A stretch of DNA of 64,000 nt from Nitratireductor aestuarii (GCF_014641695.1 NZ_BMIF01000009.1:124001-188000), one strand, 5' to 3'. Shown: positions 1 through 8,135, counted from the stretch's first letter. Notes: generated from the letters alone by a model not told the origin. Program-made: numbers and translations.

Positions 1-204
1 GGCGTCTACATCGGCGCTACATGGTCGCGTGACATGCGCAACATGATGCTCCTCTCACTCGCCGTCTATGCCGCCTCGATGTTCGCGCTGGACGGCACGC
101 TGGGGAACGCAGCGCTCTGGCTGTCGCTCCACGTGTTTCTGATCGCGCGGGGCTTGAGCCTGCTCGCGCTGCTGCCGTCCAGAACAGCTCGCACGTTCCA
201 ATAG
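1..204 (+). CDS. MATE family efflux transporter, C-terminal end (partial)
   Basis: The reading frame is open from the first base and stops at 202-204, giving the last 67 residues of a protein whose start lies outside the window. The residues are strongly hydrophobic (two membrane segments) and begin with GVYIGATWSRDMRNMM, which resembles the last loop and helices of MATE/DinF-type drug and metabolite antiporters. MATE proteins sit in the inner membrane and export cationic compounds in exchange for Na+ or H+. It faces pyrD, whose end is only 9 bases away, so the two genes converge. A call from 67 residues is moderate; substrate is unknown. Confidence 0.6.
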   Translation, partial: GVYIGATWSRDMRNMMLLSLAVYAASMFALDGTLGNAALWLSLHVFLIARGLSLLALLPSRTARTFQ

Positions 205-213
205 GCCGTTGGT

Positions 214-1302
214 TTAGTCCAGCGGACGGTTCGCCCAGTCGTCCAGCCGCGTATCGCGCAGATCCGTGACGGAGGAAGCGCCGAGCTCGACCAGCTTGCG
301 GTCCAGATCACGCAGGATGCGGGCCGGGAGCTGAGGGCCGCCGTAGATCAGGCCCGTATAGATCTGGACCAGATCGGCACCGGCACGAACCTTTTCAAGC
401 GCGGTTTCAGCGGAATCCACGCCACCCGCACCGATGATCGGAAGCTCCTGGCCCACGAGCTTGCGCATCTTTGCCAGAACGACCGTAGAGCGTTCGAAGA
501 GCGGAGCGCCGGACATGCCGCCCGTCTCACTGGCGGCAGCGCTCTTCAGGCCGGCGCGCGAAAGCGTCGTGTTGGAGACGATGAGCCCATCGATCTTCTT
601 GTCGAGCACTTCTTCGGCGATGTCCTGTAGCGACTGCTGATCGAGATCCGGGGCGATCTTCAGGAAGATCGGCGTCTCGGCGCCCTGACCCTGCGGAAGC
701 GTGCTGCGGGCCTGGATCACGCGGGCGAGGAGTTCAGCGAGGCTTTCGCGCTCCTGCAGGGCGCGCAGGCCGACGGTGTTCGGCGACGAGATGTTGATGG
801 TGAGGTAGGACGCAACCTTGGCGAAGCGGCGCACGCCCTGCTCGTAATCGGCGATGCGGTCTTCGCTGTCCTTGTTGGCCCCGACATTGATGCCGACGAT
901 GCCGCCGCGCGAAGCGCGTCCCGCTACACGGGCAAGCGCGGGGGCGTGGCCGTCATTGTTGAAGCCCATGCGGTTGATGACGGCGCGATCCTCGATCAGG
1001 CGGAAGATGCGCGGCTGCGGGTTGCCGGACTGGGCCTTCGGCGTCAGCGTTCCGCATTCGACGAAACCGAAGCCGAGCTTGAGCAGTCCATCCGGCACCT
1101 CGGCGTTCTTGTCATAGCCGGCAGCCATGCCGAGCGGGTTCGGGAAGTCGAGCCCGGCCAGCTTCACGGCAAGCCGTGATGACTTCGGTGCAGGCGGGCA
1201 GATCGGCATGCCCAGCTTCAGGGCGGCGATGGAGAGGCCATGCGCCTTTTCCGCGTCAAAGGAAAAGAGCAGCGGGCGACCGAGGATATCGTAGAAACTC
1301 AT
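214..1302 (-). CDS. pyrD: Dihydroorotate dehydrogenase (quinone), class 2
   Basis: PyrD oxidises dihydroorotate to orotate in pyrimidine synthesis and passes electrons to membrane quinone through FMN. From the chosen start (MSFYDILGRP) the protein has 362 residues, usual for class 2. Visible motifs are NPLGMAAGYDKNAE (about residues 55-68), the catalytic-serine segment NISSPN (170-175) and the phosphate-binding PIIGAGG near the C-terminus. The longer in-frame start at 1362 would lie inside the upstream gene and was not used. The ATG at 1302 overlaps the TGA of the DUF952 gene (ATGA), so the two are probably translationally coupled in one operon. Confidence 0.96.
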   Translation of the reverse strand: MSFYDILGRPLLFSFDAEKAHGLSIAALKLGMPICPPAPKSSRLAVKLAGLDFPNPLGMAAGYDKNAEVPDGLLKLGFGFVECGTLTPKAQSGNPQPRIFRLIEDRAVINRMGFNNDGHAPALARVAGRASRGGIVGINVGANKDSEDRIADYEQGVRRFAKVASYLTINISSPNTVGLRALQERESLAELLARVIQARSTLPQGQGAETPIFLKIAPDLDQQSLQDIAEEVLDKKIDGLIVSNTTLSRAGLKSAAASETGGMSGAPLFERSTVVLAKMRKLVGQELPIIGAGGVDSAETALEKVRAGADLVQIYTGLIYGGPQLPARILRDLDRKLVELGASSVTDLRDTRLDDWANRPLD

Positions 1303-1646
1303 TCGGGAAGAACCGGAAACTGGTGTTGGCCGTCGGCGCCGAGAGGAAGCGGCTTGATCCACTGGACGGCGGAGCAGGGGAGCGGTGCATAGAGATGCGG
1401 GAAGAGCTGCCCGCCACGCGAGACTTCGTATTTCAGCTCAGGGCCGAGTACAGCCTCATCGACTGCGACGAGAACAAGGTCGTCCTGACCCTTGAAGTGC
1501 TTGGCGGCGGTCTCCCTGACCTGCTCTGCGGTGGAGAAGTGAATGAAACCATCGGCCAGGTCCACGGGGGCTCCGCGGAACGCGCCTTCCTGTTCGGCCA
1601 CCTGCCACATGGAGGCGGGACAGATCTTGTAGATCAATTTTGCCAT
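1299..1646 (-). CDS. DUF952 family protein
   Basis: A 115-residue soluble protein beginning MAKLIYKICPASMW. It carries the DUF952 pattern: DGFIHFST in the middle and LYAPLPCSAVQW near the end. The biochemical function of this family is not established; it is frequently found next to pyrD in rhizobia, as here. The in-frame extension to 1718 adds residues unlike the family and was excluded. The stop overlaps the pyrD start by four bases, suggesting a two-gene operon read as DUF952 then pyrD. Confidence 0.88.
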   Translation of the reverse strand: MAKLIYKICPASMWQVAEQEGAFRGAPVDLADGFIHFSTAEQVRETAAKHFKGQDDLVLVAVDEAVLGPELKYEVSRGGQLFPHLYAPLPCSAVQWIKPLPLGADGQHQFPVLPE

Positions 1647-1769
1647 AGGGGGGCTATAATCCGATTGAGGAACGGGTGAAAGTGCCTTGCATCCAACAAA
1701 TCGCTTTTGCGCAACCAAAATGAGCCGTAATCACTTCATAAGTTGCGGATGATTGAGCCGGGGAGATGA

Positions 1770-2225
1770 ATGATGCTTAAGACGAGATTTGTGGCGATCG
1801 GTCTGGTACTGGCCGCAGGGGGCTTGAGCGGCATCGCCACGGCTCAGGATGCGCCGCGCTTCCAGATGGAGCGCTCCAATGGCGGTTTCATCGTCATGGA
1901 TGCGCAGACCGGCAACACCTCCTTCTGCCGCGAGCAGGCGGGCAAGTTCGTCTGCGACACGACAGCCGATCAAAAGGCAGCCGACAATACCGTTGAAATG
2001 CTGCAGAAGAAGATCACCGAGCTTGAAGCGCGTATCGAGGCGTTGGAAAGCGGACGTGCTTCGGCCCACAACGATCTTCCTTCCGAGCAGGAATTCGAGC
2101 AGACGCTCAATTTCATGGAGCGATTCTTCAAGCGCTTCATTGGCATCGTGAAGGGGCTCGAGTCCGACGAGCCTGCGAATGAACGGGTTCCCTCGTCCGG
2201 TAGGGCTCCATCCGAGCAGCTGTGA
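1770..2225 (+). CDS. Hypothetical exported coiled-coil protein
   Basis: 151 residues with a typical cleavable signal peptide (hydrophobic stretch about residues 6-22, ending GIATAQD). The mature part starts with a short region containing two cysteines (SFCREQAGKFVCD), which could form a disulphide in the periplasm. It is followed by a charged heptad-like segment with EMLQKKITELEARIEALES (about 72-90), a probable coiled coil, and an amphipathic FMERFFKRFIGIVKGL. A GGGGAG sequence lies just upstream of the paired ATG codons at 1770/1773. No known family was recognised; similar small exported proteins occur in rhizobia. The preceding gene runs the opposite way, so it has its own promoter. Confidence 0.75.
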   Translation: MMLKTRFVAIGLVLAAGGLSGIATAQDAPRFQMERSNGGFIVMDAQTGNTSFCREQAGKFVCDTTADQKAADNTVEMLQKKITELEARIEALESGRASAHNDLPSEQEFEQTLNFMERFFKRFIGIVKGLESDEPANERVPSSGRAPSEQL

Positions 2226-2393
2226 GTCTGATCTCTTAGCCCGACAGTTCTGGGCGATACGGCGTCTCACGCCCGGAAACGCCGGCTCTACAGCCGCCTT
2301 GTTCGCCGACTACAGACTTGTTACAATATCTGGGTAACAGGTTATACTATCGCATGGGGCGCGGCAGCCCCGAGGCTTACGAGGGGACGTTTC

Positions 2394-2822
2394 ATGGCAT
2401 CCATTTTGGATGAATTCAAAGAGTTTATTGCGCGTGGCAATGTGATGGATCTCGCCGTCGGTGTGATCATCGGCGGCGCGTTCGGCACAATCGTCAGCTC
2501 GCTAACGGACGATATCATCATGCCGATCGTCGGTGCTATCTTCGGCGGTTTCGATTTCACCAACTACTTCATCCCGCTCTCGTCCAACGTGACGGCCGGC
2601 TCGCTTGCGGCGGCCCGCGAGCAGGGTGCGGTGCTGGCCTATGGCAGCTTCATCACCGTGGTGCTGAACTTCCTCATCCTGGCCTGGATCATCTTCCTGA
2701 TGGTGAAGGGCGTGAACCGCCTGCGCCGCAAGAAGGCAGAAGCCCCGGCTGTCCCAGAGGCACCACCCGCAGACGTCCAGCTGCTGACCGAAATCCGCGA
2801 CCTGCTTTCGCAGCGGCGCTAA
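2394..2822 (+). CDS. mscL: Large-conductance mechanosensitive channel MscL
   Basis: MscL forms a pentameric inner-membrane pore that opens under membrane tension and releases solutes during hypo-osmotic shock. The 142-residue protein shows the family's order: amphipathic N-terminal [25 protein letters not shown] (TM1, about residues 15-45), a periplasmic loop with [12 protein letters not shown]2 (about 80-105, [19 protein letters not shown]), and a charged C-terminal bundle ([11 protein letters not shown]). Length fits the family. A monocistronic gene with a clear intrinsic terminator 32 bases downstream. Confidence 0.97.
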   Translation: MASILDEFKEFIARGNVMDLAVGVIIGGAFGTIVSSLTDDIIMPIVGAIFGGFDFTNYFIPLSSNVTAGSLAAAREQGAVLAYGSFITVVLNFLILAWIIFLMVKGVNRLRRKKAEAPAVPEAPPADVQLLTEIRDLLSQRR

Positions 2823-2853
2823 GCCTGGCGCATCAGTCGCAATCGTTGCAGAG

Positions 2854-2885
2854 GCGAGGCTTACGAGGGCCTCGCCTTTTTGTTT
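2854..2885 (+). terminator. Intrinsic terminator of mscL
   Basis: Perfect 8-bp stem GGCGAGGC / GCCTCGCC with an 8-base loop, followed by a T-rich run (TTTTTTGTTTT). It lies 32 bases after the mscL stop codon. Confidence 0.85.
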
Positions 2886-2889
2886 TCTT

Positions 2890-2920
2890 GCAGTTCCGGG
2901 CAGAAAGCCGGTGGAACTGC
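2890..2920. repeat. Dispersed intergenic palindrome, copy 1
   Basis: Arms GCAGTTCC and GGAACTGC (8 bp, perfect) enclose a GGGCAGAAAGCCGG core. Shares the arms and the CCGG core with copies at 3866, 6291, 48227 and 51815. It lies between mscL and the convergent RHH gene. Confidence 0.6.
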
Positions 2921-2921
2921 T

Positions 2922-3227
2922 CTACTCCGCCGCGACGATCTCGAAGCGCTGCAGTGTGGCCTGTCGGCCGGAGTTCATGAGGTAGATCAGGCAGCTCGTG
3001 CGAAGCAGCGAGGCGAAGTTCGAGACCGTTCCGTTGATCTCCAGCGCTTCATCGTAAAGCGTCGAGAGGAACTTGGCGGTCGACAGCCCCTGGCGCTCGG
3101 CGATCTCGTCCAGCAGCACCCAGAATGCCGCTTCCAGCTGAATGCTGGTCGAATGTCCCCCGATCCGTACAGAGCGATTGATAGGGCGATATCTATCCGG
3201 GTTTTGCCCCGCGTAGATTTCACACAT
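2922..3227 (-). CDS. Ribbon-helix-helix domain protein
   Basis: 101 residues starting MCEIYAGQNPDRYRP. The segment RSVRIGGHSTSIQLEAAFWVLLDEIAERQGLS (about 18-50) is a ribbon-helix-helix type sequence: a short beta strand followed by two helices, as in the RHH_4 group common in alphaproteobacteria. Such proteins usually dimerise and bind DNA, but no target is known. The ATG at 3227 was chosen because GGGAGG lies about 5 bases upstream; a GTG two codons earlier is less likely. It converges with mscL and is divergent from gloA. Confidence 0.8.
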   Translation of the reverse strand: MCEIYAGQNPDRYRPINRSVRIGGHSTSIQLEAAFWVLLDEIAERQGLSTAKFLSTLYDEALEINGTVSNFASLLRTSCLIYLMNSGRQATLQRFEIVAAE

Positions 3228-3342
3228 CTGCACCTCCCACGTTGTTCTTTTTCCTGACTATGCCCCTGCCTTCGGGCGGCGTCAAATGGTGGAAGTGCTT
3301 GCCAGGGGCACAGAGAAAATGTTCACATGATCATCATTATCT

Positions 3343-3374
3343 CCGGTGCGGTAATCGATTACTACCAGCACCGG
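3343..3374. promoter_or_regulatory. Nested palindrome upstream of gloA, LacI-type operator candidate
   Basis: Outer arms CCGGTGC (3343-3349) and GCACCGG (3368-3374) are perfect inverted repeats. They enclose the perfect 12-base palindrome GTAATCGATTAC (3351-3362), which fits the AANCGNTT core of LacI-family operators. It lies about 46 bases before the gloA start. Binding factor is inferred, not known. Confidence 0.5.
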
Positions 3375-3419
3375 TTTCGACCGATCTAGACTGCCCTCTC
3401 AAAGAAGGGAGAAGTCATC

Positions 3420-3815
3420 GTGGCAAAGATGATCCACAGCATGATCCGCGTTCTCGACGAGGCGCGTTCGGTCGATTTCTACGACAAGGTCTTCGGGCTT
3501 AAGGTGGCGGAGCGGCTGGAGTTCGACAGCTTCGTGCTCGTCTATCTCAGCAATGACGAAGATGGTTTCGAGCTTGAATTGACGATCAACAAGGGGCGGG
3601 AAGAGCCTTACCAGCTGGGTGACGGCTACGGCCATCTGGCCTTTTCGGTCGATGATCTGGATGCGGAGCGGGCGCGCATCACCGAGGCAGGATTCACGCC
3701 CAACCCCATATCCGAACTCAAGCACGAGAGCGGCCTCAGGGCGCGCTTCTTCTTCATAACAGATCCCGACGGCTATAAGATCGAGGTCCTGCAGAGGCAG
3801 GGTCGATACAGGTAA
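3420..3815 (+). CDS. gloA: Lactoylglutathione lyase (glyoxalase I)
   Basis: GloA converts the hemithioacetal of methylglyoxal and glutathione into S-lactoylglutathione in the cytoplasm. The 131-residue VOC-fold protein keeps the four metal ligands of the family: His6 (MIHSMIRV), Glu53 in the LELTIN motif, His72 in YGHLAFSVDD and Glu122 in DGYKIEVL. The start is GTG at 3420 preceded by AGAAGGGAGA; an ATG three codons downstream is an alternative but would remove little. It stands alone, and a striking palindrome at 3343-3374 probably controls it. Confidence 0.95.
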   Translation: MAKMIHSMIRVLDEARSVDFYDKVFGLKVAERLEFDSFVLVYLSNDEDGFELELTINKGREEPYQLGDGYGHLAFSVDDLDAERARITEAGFTPNPISELKHESGLRARFFFITDPDGYKIEVLQRQGRYR

Positions 3816-3865
3816 TCCGCGCCGAGGAGGGCGCGGCCGCGTGATCATGGAGGCATTGATTTTAC

Positions 3866-3906
3866 GCAGTTCTGGAGAGACCGGTTCCCGCTTTCCCTGG
3901 AATTGC
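3866..3906. repeat. Dispersed intergenic palindrome, copy 2
   Basis: Begins GCAGTTCT, contains ACCGGTTCCCGCTTTCCC and ends GGAATTGC, an imperfect inverted repeat of about 41 bases. It lies directly before the ribosome binding site of the next gene. Confidence 0.6.
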
Positions 3907-3925
3907 TACAAAGGGAGGAAATCAA

Positions 3926-4453
3926 ATGACAACGGTTTATCAGCAGCCGGGGCTGTCGCGCCGTGAGCTGCTCAAGCGAGGAGCAATCGGCGCTGCCCTC
4001 ATCATTGCGGGGCGCGCCGTCATCAGCCCTGACCGGGCATGGGGCCTCGAGGCCACCAGCCTGAAGCCCGACACGGTGGCCACGCTAATCCGCATGGCCC
4101 GCGATACCTATCCCCACGACCGTCTGCCCGACCGCTTCTACGCCATCGCCATAAAGGGCCATGACACCAAGTCCGCTGAGGATGAAGCCTACAAGGCGCT
4201 GATCGAAGACGGTGTTGCCGATCTCGACAAGCGCGCGGGCTCGGTCGGCTATCGCGGGCTTGGCTGGGAGGAGGAACGGGTCGCCATCCTGCGCGACATC
4301 CAGGACAGCAAGTTCTTCCAGACCGTGCGCGGCGATCTTGTCGTGAGCCTCTACAACCAGAAGGAGGTCTGGCCGTTCTTCGGCTACGAGGGCGAGGCCT
4401 TCTCCAAGGGCGGCTACATCGAGCGCGGGTTCGACGACATCGAATGGCTGTGA
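3926..4453 (+). CDS. Tat-signal protein, gluconate 2-dehydrogenase subunit 3-like
   Basis: 175 residues with a twin-arginine signal: LSRRELLKRG (about 10-19) followed by a hydrophobic stretch (AAIGAALIIAG-like) and a cleavage region near AWG. The mature part resembles the small gamma subunit (subunit 3) of membrane-bound FAD dehydrogenases, for example DTYPHDRLPDRFY and KEVWPFFGYEGEAFSKGGYIERGFDDIEW at the end. Such subunits escort the cofactor-loaded catalytic GMC subunit through the Tat system. It is followed after 65 bases by the GMC oxidoreductase, with AGGAGG-like ribosome sites before both (AGGGAGGAAATC here). The cytochrome c subunit usually found with them is not encoded nearby. Confidence 0.8.
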   Translation: MTTVYQQPGLSRRELLKRGAIGAALIIAGRAVISPDRAWGLEATSLKPDTVATLIRMARDTYPHDRLPDRFYAIAIKGHDTKSAEDEAYKALIEDGVADLDKRAGSVGYRGLGWEEERVAILRDIQDSKFFQTVRGDLVVSLYNQKEVWPFFGYEGEAFSKGGYIERGFDDIEWL

Positions 4454-4518
4454 CGCGTTGACGGCGCCTTCAGGGGCGCTTTCCGGTCACGAGCGATACC
4501 ATTTCCCGGGAGGAAATA

Positions 4519-6090
4519 ATGGCAACCCAATACCAACAAGACGACGATAGCGTTGTCGTGATCATCGGCTCGGGCGCCGGTGGCGGCACGCTCGGCAACG
4601 AACTCGCCCAGAAGGGCATCGACGTCGTCATTCTCGAGGCAGGCAGCCGCATCGAATTCGAGGACTTTATCAACGACGAGTGGGACGCCTTCGCCCAGCT
4701 CTCGTGGCTGGATAATCGCACGACCGGCGGCGGCTGGCGGATCACCAAGGATTTCCCGAACCTGCCAGCCTGGATCGTGAAGGCGGTCGGCGGCACAACC
4801 ATCCACTGGGCAGGCGCTTCACTGCGCTTCCATGAGCATGAGTTCAAGGCGCTCACGACCTATGGGAAGATCGACGGCGCGAACCTTCTCGACTGGCCGA
4901 TTACGCTGGCCGACCTTGAGCCTTACTACGCCAAGGCTGAAGACAAGATGGGCGTGACGCGCACCAACGACATCGCGGGCCTGCCCGGCAACAACAACTT
5001 CAAGGTGTTCAAGGCTGGCGCCGACAAGCTCGGCTACAAGGAGTGCCACACGGGCCGAATGGCCATCAATTCGGCTGAGCGGGACGGGCGCAATGCCTGC
5101 CAGCAAACCGGCTTCTGCTTCCAGGGCTGCAAGTGGGGCGCCAAGTGGTCGACGCTCTACACGGAGATCCCGAAGGGTGAGGAAACCGGAAAACTGGAGG
5201 TGCGGCCGAACTCGCATGTGGTCAAGATCGAGCACGACGTATCCGGCAAGGTCACCGGCGTCGTCTATGCGGACAAGGACGGCAACCTGCATGAGCAGAA
5301 GGCGCGCGTCGTCTGCGTTGCAGGCAATTCGATCGAGAGCCCGCGGCTGCTGCTGAATTCTGCGTCCACCATGTTTCCCGATGGCCTGGCGAACTCATCC
5401 GGACAGGTTGGCAAGAACTACATGCGGCACACCACCGGTTCGGTTTACGGTGTGTTCGAGAAGCCTGTGCACATGTATCGCGGCACGACCATGGCTGGCA
5501 TCATCACCGATGAAGCGCGGCATGACCCGTCGCGAGGCTTTGCCGGCGGCTATGAGCTCGAGACGCTGTCGCTCGGCTTGCCCTTCATGGCGGCGTTCCT
5601 TGACCCGGGCGGCTGGGGCAGAACGTTTGCTTCGGCGATGGACAGCTACGACCACATGGCCGGAATGTGGATCGTCGGCGAGGACATGCCGCAGGAGCAG
5701 AACGCCATCAAGCTGCACGCGGAACTTAAGGACCAATACGGCATGCCGATCCCGGACGTGTGGTTTACCGACCATGCGAACGACGAGGCGATGCGCAACC
5801 ACGCCTACAAACAGGGCATGGCGCTCTATGAGGCCGTGGGTGCGACCCGTACGTTCCCGACGCCGCCTTATCCCTCAACGCATAACCTCGGCACCAACCG
5901 CATGAGCGAGAAGGCGGAAGATGGCGTGGTAAACAAATGGGGCCAGACGCACGACATCAAGAACCTGTTCGTGTCCGACGGCAGCCAGTTTACGACGGGT
6001 GCGGCGGTGAACCCGACGCTGACGATCGTGGCGCTCGCAATCCGCCAGGCCGATTACATCGCGCAGGAGATGGCGGCCGGGAATATCTAG
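4519..6090 (+). CDS. GMC family oxidoreductase, membrane dehydrogenase type
   Basis: 523-residue FAD enzyme of the glucose-methanol-choline family. The ADP-binding motif VVVIIGSGAGGGTLGNEL lies at about residues 11-28, followed by ILEAGS. The C-terminal catalytic region has the family's His and Asn (STHNLGTNRMS and AAVNPTLTIVALAI). Four cysteines in ACQQTGFCFQGCKWGA (about 193-208) are typical of the gluconate/sorbitol dehydrogenase subgroup. It has no signal of its own, so it is expected to ride through Tat with the preceding small subunit and oxidise a sugar or alcohol in the periplasm. Substrate unknown. The electron acceptor subunit is missing from the locus. Confidence 0.88.
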   Translation: MATQYQQDDDSVVVIIGSGAGGGTLGNELAQKGIDVVILEAGSRIEFEDFINDEWDAFAQLSWLDNRTTGGGWRITKDFPNLPAWIVKAVGGTTIHWAGASLRFHEHEFKALTTYGKIDGANLLDWPITLADLEPYYAKAEDKMGVTRTNDIAGLPGNNNFKVFKAGADKLGYKECHTGRMAINSAERDGRNACQQTGFCFQGCKWGAKWSTLYTEIPKGEETGKLEVRPNSHVVKIEHDVSGKVTGVVYADKDGNLHEQKARVVCVAGNSIESPRLLLNSASTMFPDGLANSSGQVGKNYMRHTTGSVYGVFEKPVHMYRGTTMAGIITDEARHDPSRGFAGGYELETLSLGLPFMAAFLDPGGWGRTFASAMDSYDHMAGMWIVGEDMPQEQNAIKLHAELKDQYGMPIPDVWFTDHANDEAMRNHAYKQGMALYEAVGATRTFPTPPYPSTHNLGTNRMSEKAEDGVVNKWGQTHDIKNLFVSDGSQFTTGAAVNPTLTIVALAIRQADYIAQEMAAGNI

Positions 6091-6290
6091 GCTGTTCCGG
6101 AAGGCAGGTACCGCCTTTTCGGACCGGTTTCAAAGAGCTTGGCCGCTTCCCCGGGCGGCCAGGAGTCCGCGCTTGCTGACGGCCGTGGACCCACCACGTG
6201 CAGGCGGGACAGACAACGTCCGCATCCGTGCCCAAATCCCCCCCCCCGCCCCACAAGGCACGGATGCGGCGGTCCAAGCTTTTGTTCTAC

Positions 6291-6332
6291 GCAATTCCGG
6301 ATGAAAACCGGTTCACGCTTTGCCTGGAATGC
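6291..6332. repeat. Dispersed intergenic palindrome, copy 3
   Basis: GCAATTCC ... GGAATGC arms around GGATGAAAACCGGTTCACGC. Lies in the 318-base space between the GMC gene and the hemA terminator; nothing else gene-like was seen in that space. Confidence 0.6.
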
Positions 6333-6350
6333 CTCAAATGATCATGCAAA

Positions 6351-6382
6351 GAAAAAGCCGCAGGGCGGGGCCGCTGCGGCTT
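6351..6382 (-). terminator. Intrinsic terminator of hemA
   Basis: Read on the minus strand, AAGCCGCAG pairs perfectly with CTGCGGCTT around a GC-rich loop, and the stem is followed by TTTTTC. It lies 27 bases beyond the hemA stop codon. Confidence 0.85.
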
Positions 6383-6408
6383 CTCTTGTTGCGCTCGATA
6401 GAAGAGTT

Positions 6409-7686
6409 TTAGCCACCAGACTTGGAAACGACCAGCGGGATGACGCGGGCCGACTGAGCTGCAGCCGGTTGCGTTTCGCCCTGGAACGAGAGGCCGAGGG
6501 CTTCCCAGGTCTCCAGCAGCGCGTCGCGCAGGGTCTCGATCAGCTCGTCCGTGTGGAACGGGGTCGGCGTGATGCGAAGGCGCTCGGTGCCGCGTGGAAC
6601 CGTCGGGTAGTTGATCGGCTGGATGTAGATGTTGTGCTTCTCCAGCAGACGGTCGCTCGCCATCTTGCAGAGCTCCGGATCACCAACCAGAAGCGGAACG
6701 ATGTGCGTTTCCGACGGCATGACGGGAAGGCCTGCAGCCGAAAGCACGTCCTTCGTGTGCTGCGCCTGGCGCTGGTGCGCTTCGCGCTCAGCGGTCGACG
6801 TCTTCAGGTGACGGATCGAGGCGGTGGCCGCAGCAGCGATTGAAGGCGGCAGAGCGGTCGTGAAGATGAAGCCCGGCGCGTAGGAGCGCACGGCATCGAT
6901 CACGTCGGCGCTGCCGGTGATGTAGCCGCCGATCACGCCGAAGCCCTTGGCCAGCGTTCCTTCAATGACGTCGATGCGATGGGCAAGGCCGTCACGTTCC
7001 GTGATGCCGCCGCCGCGTGCGCCGTACATGCCAACCGCGTGGACTTCATCGATGTAGGTCATCGCGTTGTACTTGTCGGCCAAGTCGCAGATGCCCTCGA
7101 TCGGAGCGATGTCGCCGTCCATCGAGTAAACGGATTCAAAGACGATCAGCTTCGCACGCTCGGGGCCGGCGGCCTGCAGCAAGCTCTCCAGATGCGCCAG
7201 GTCGTTGTGGCGGAAGATCTTCTTTTCCGCGCCGGACCGGCGAACGCCCTCAATCATGGAAGCGTGGTTGAGTTCGTCGGAGAGGATAAGGCAGTTCGGA
7301 AGAAGGCGGGCGATGGTGGAAATGGCAGCTTCATTCGAGACAAATCCCGACGTGAAGACAAGCCCGGCTTCCTTGCCATGGAGGTCGGCAAGCTCGGCTT
7401 CCAATTCCACGATGGGATGGTGCGTGCCCGAGATGTTACGGGTACCACCGGCACCAGAACCCATGCTGCCAGCTGCGTTCTGCATGGCGCCGATGACCGT
7501 CGGATGCTGACCCATGCCCAGATAGTCGTTAGAACACCAAACGGTGATCTCCCTGGGGCCGAAAGGGCCGCGCCAGAGAGCCCGCGGAAACGAACCGACA
7601 ATCCGTTCCAGGTTGGCGAAAACGCGATACCGCTTCTCCGCATGCAATTGATCGATAGCCTCGGAGAAAAAGCGCCGATAATTCAT
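6409..7686 (-). CDS. hemA: 5-aminolevulinate synthase
   Basis: HemA condenses glycine and succinyl-CoA to 5-aminolevulinate, the first step of tetrapyrrole synthesis in alphaproteobacteria. The 425-residue PLP enzyme shows the diagnostic N-terminus [51 protein letters not shown], and the PLP-lysine motif [19 protein letters not shown] precedes the ATG. It is monocistronic with its own terminator. The upstream space holds candidate Irr-type (7827-7843) and FNR-type (7784-7797) sites, which would fit heme and oxygen control. Confidence 0.97.
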   Translation of the reverse strand: MNYRRFFSEAIDQLHAEKRYRVFANLERIVGSFPRALWRGPFGPREITVWCSNDYLGMGQHPTVIGAMQNAAGSMGSGAGGTRNISGTHHPIVELEAELADLHGKEAGLVFTSGFVSNEAAISTIARLLPNCLILSDELNHASMIEGVRRSGAEKKIFRHNDLAHLESLLQAAGPERAKLIVFESVYSMDGDIAPIEGICDLADKYNAMTYIDEVHAVGMYGARGGGITERDGLAHRIDVIEGTLAKGFGVIGGYITGSADVIDAVRSYAPGFIFTTALPPSIAAAATASIRHLKTSTAEREAHQRQAQHTKDVLSAAGLPVMPSETHIVPLLVGDPELCKMASDRLLEKHNIYIQPINYPTVPRGTERLRITPTPFHTDELIETLRDALLETWEALGLSFQGETQPAAAQSARVIPLVVSKSGG

Positions 7687-7783
7687 TGATATCTTCCCGA
7701 TTGCTCAGCAATCATAATTGTAGAAAACCACTGCGTCCACAGCTCATTGCTGGGCAAAATGACACGTTGGTTCCGGTTGTACC

Positions 7784-7797
7784 TTGAGGTCGATCAA
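7784..7797 (-). promoter_or_regulatory. FNR/FixK-type box candidate upstream of hemA
   Basis: TTGAGGTCGATCAA differs in one half-site base from the consensus TTGAT-N4-ATCAA. Its centre lies about 104 bases before the hemA ATG. hemA is a known target of FNR/FixK-type regulators in several alphaproteobacteria; control here is inferred. Confidence 0.4.
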
Positions 7798-7826
7798 CCC
7801 CACGTACCTTTGTTATCCAGTGTAAC

Positions 7827-7843
7827 CTTAGAATGGTTTTAAG
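7827..7843 (-). promoter_or_regulatory. Irr/ICE-type iron box candidate upstream of hemA
   Basis: CTTAGAA-TGG-TTTTAAG, a near-palindrome with the 7-3-7 spacing of the Irr iron control element TTTAGAA-N3-TTCTAAA (about 11 of 14 half-site positions match in either reading). It lies about 150 bases before the hemA start and overlaps the end of a decayed gene. Confidence 0.4.
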
Positions 7844-8135
7844 CTTTTTCGTCAACTCCCGCCAGTAGCGCTGCGCCAATTATTCCCGTTTCATGGGCAC
7901 AAAGGCTGGGCACAATCAGCCTGTCGTGGAAGCATCTCTAGTGCGGCTTCGCGCTGCCTGATCAAGCTTCTCCATAAGCGCTGGGGCACGCGAAAGTCTA
8001 CCGCCGGCAGATACGATGATAGCCAGTCACATTGACGACCACCGCAAGCGGTGCGCTGGTAATATCAATAAACCAGTCGATCGTCTGTGCGGCTTTTTGA
8101 TCACCTTTGAGTGATGCGACATTTATTCCTGGCGA
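7839..8135 (-). pseudogene. ROK-family kinase/regulator, C-terminal remnant
   Basis: Conceptual translation of the minus strand needs three frames to give one ROK-like C-terminus: first ASLKGDQKAAQTIDWFID...LAVVVNV, then LAIIVSAGGRLSRAPALMEK, then RLIVPSLCAHETGIIGAALL ending at TAA (7839-7841). The phrases IVSAGGRLSRAP and GIIGAALLAG match the usual end of ROK proteins (glucokinases and sugar-responsive repressors). The N-terminal ATP or DNA-binding part is absent because the MFS gene ends at 8136. At least two frameshifts and a truncation make it non-functional. Confidence 0.6.
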
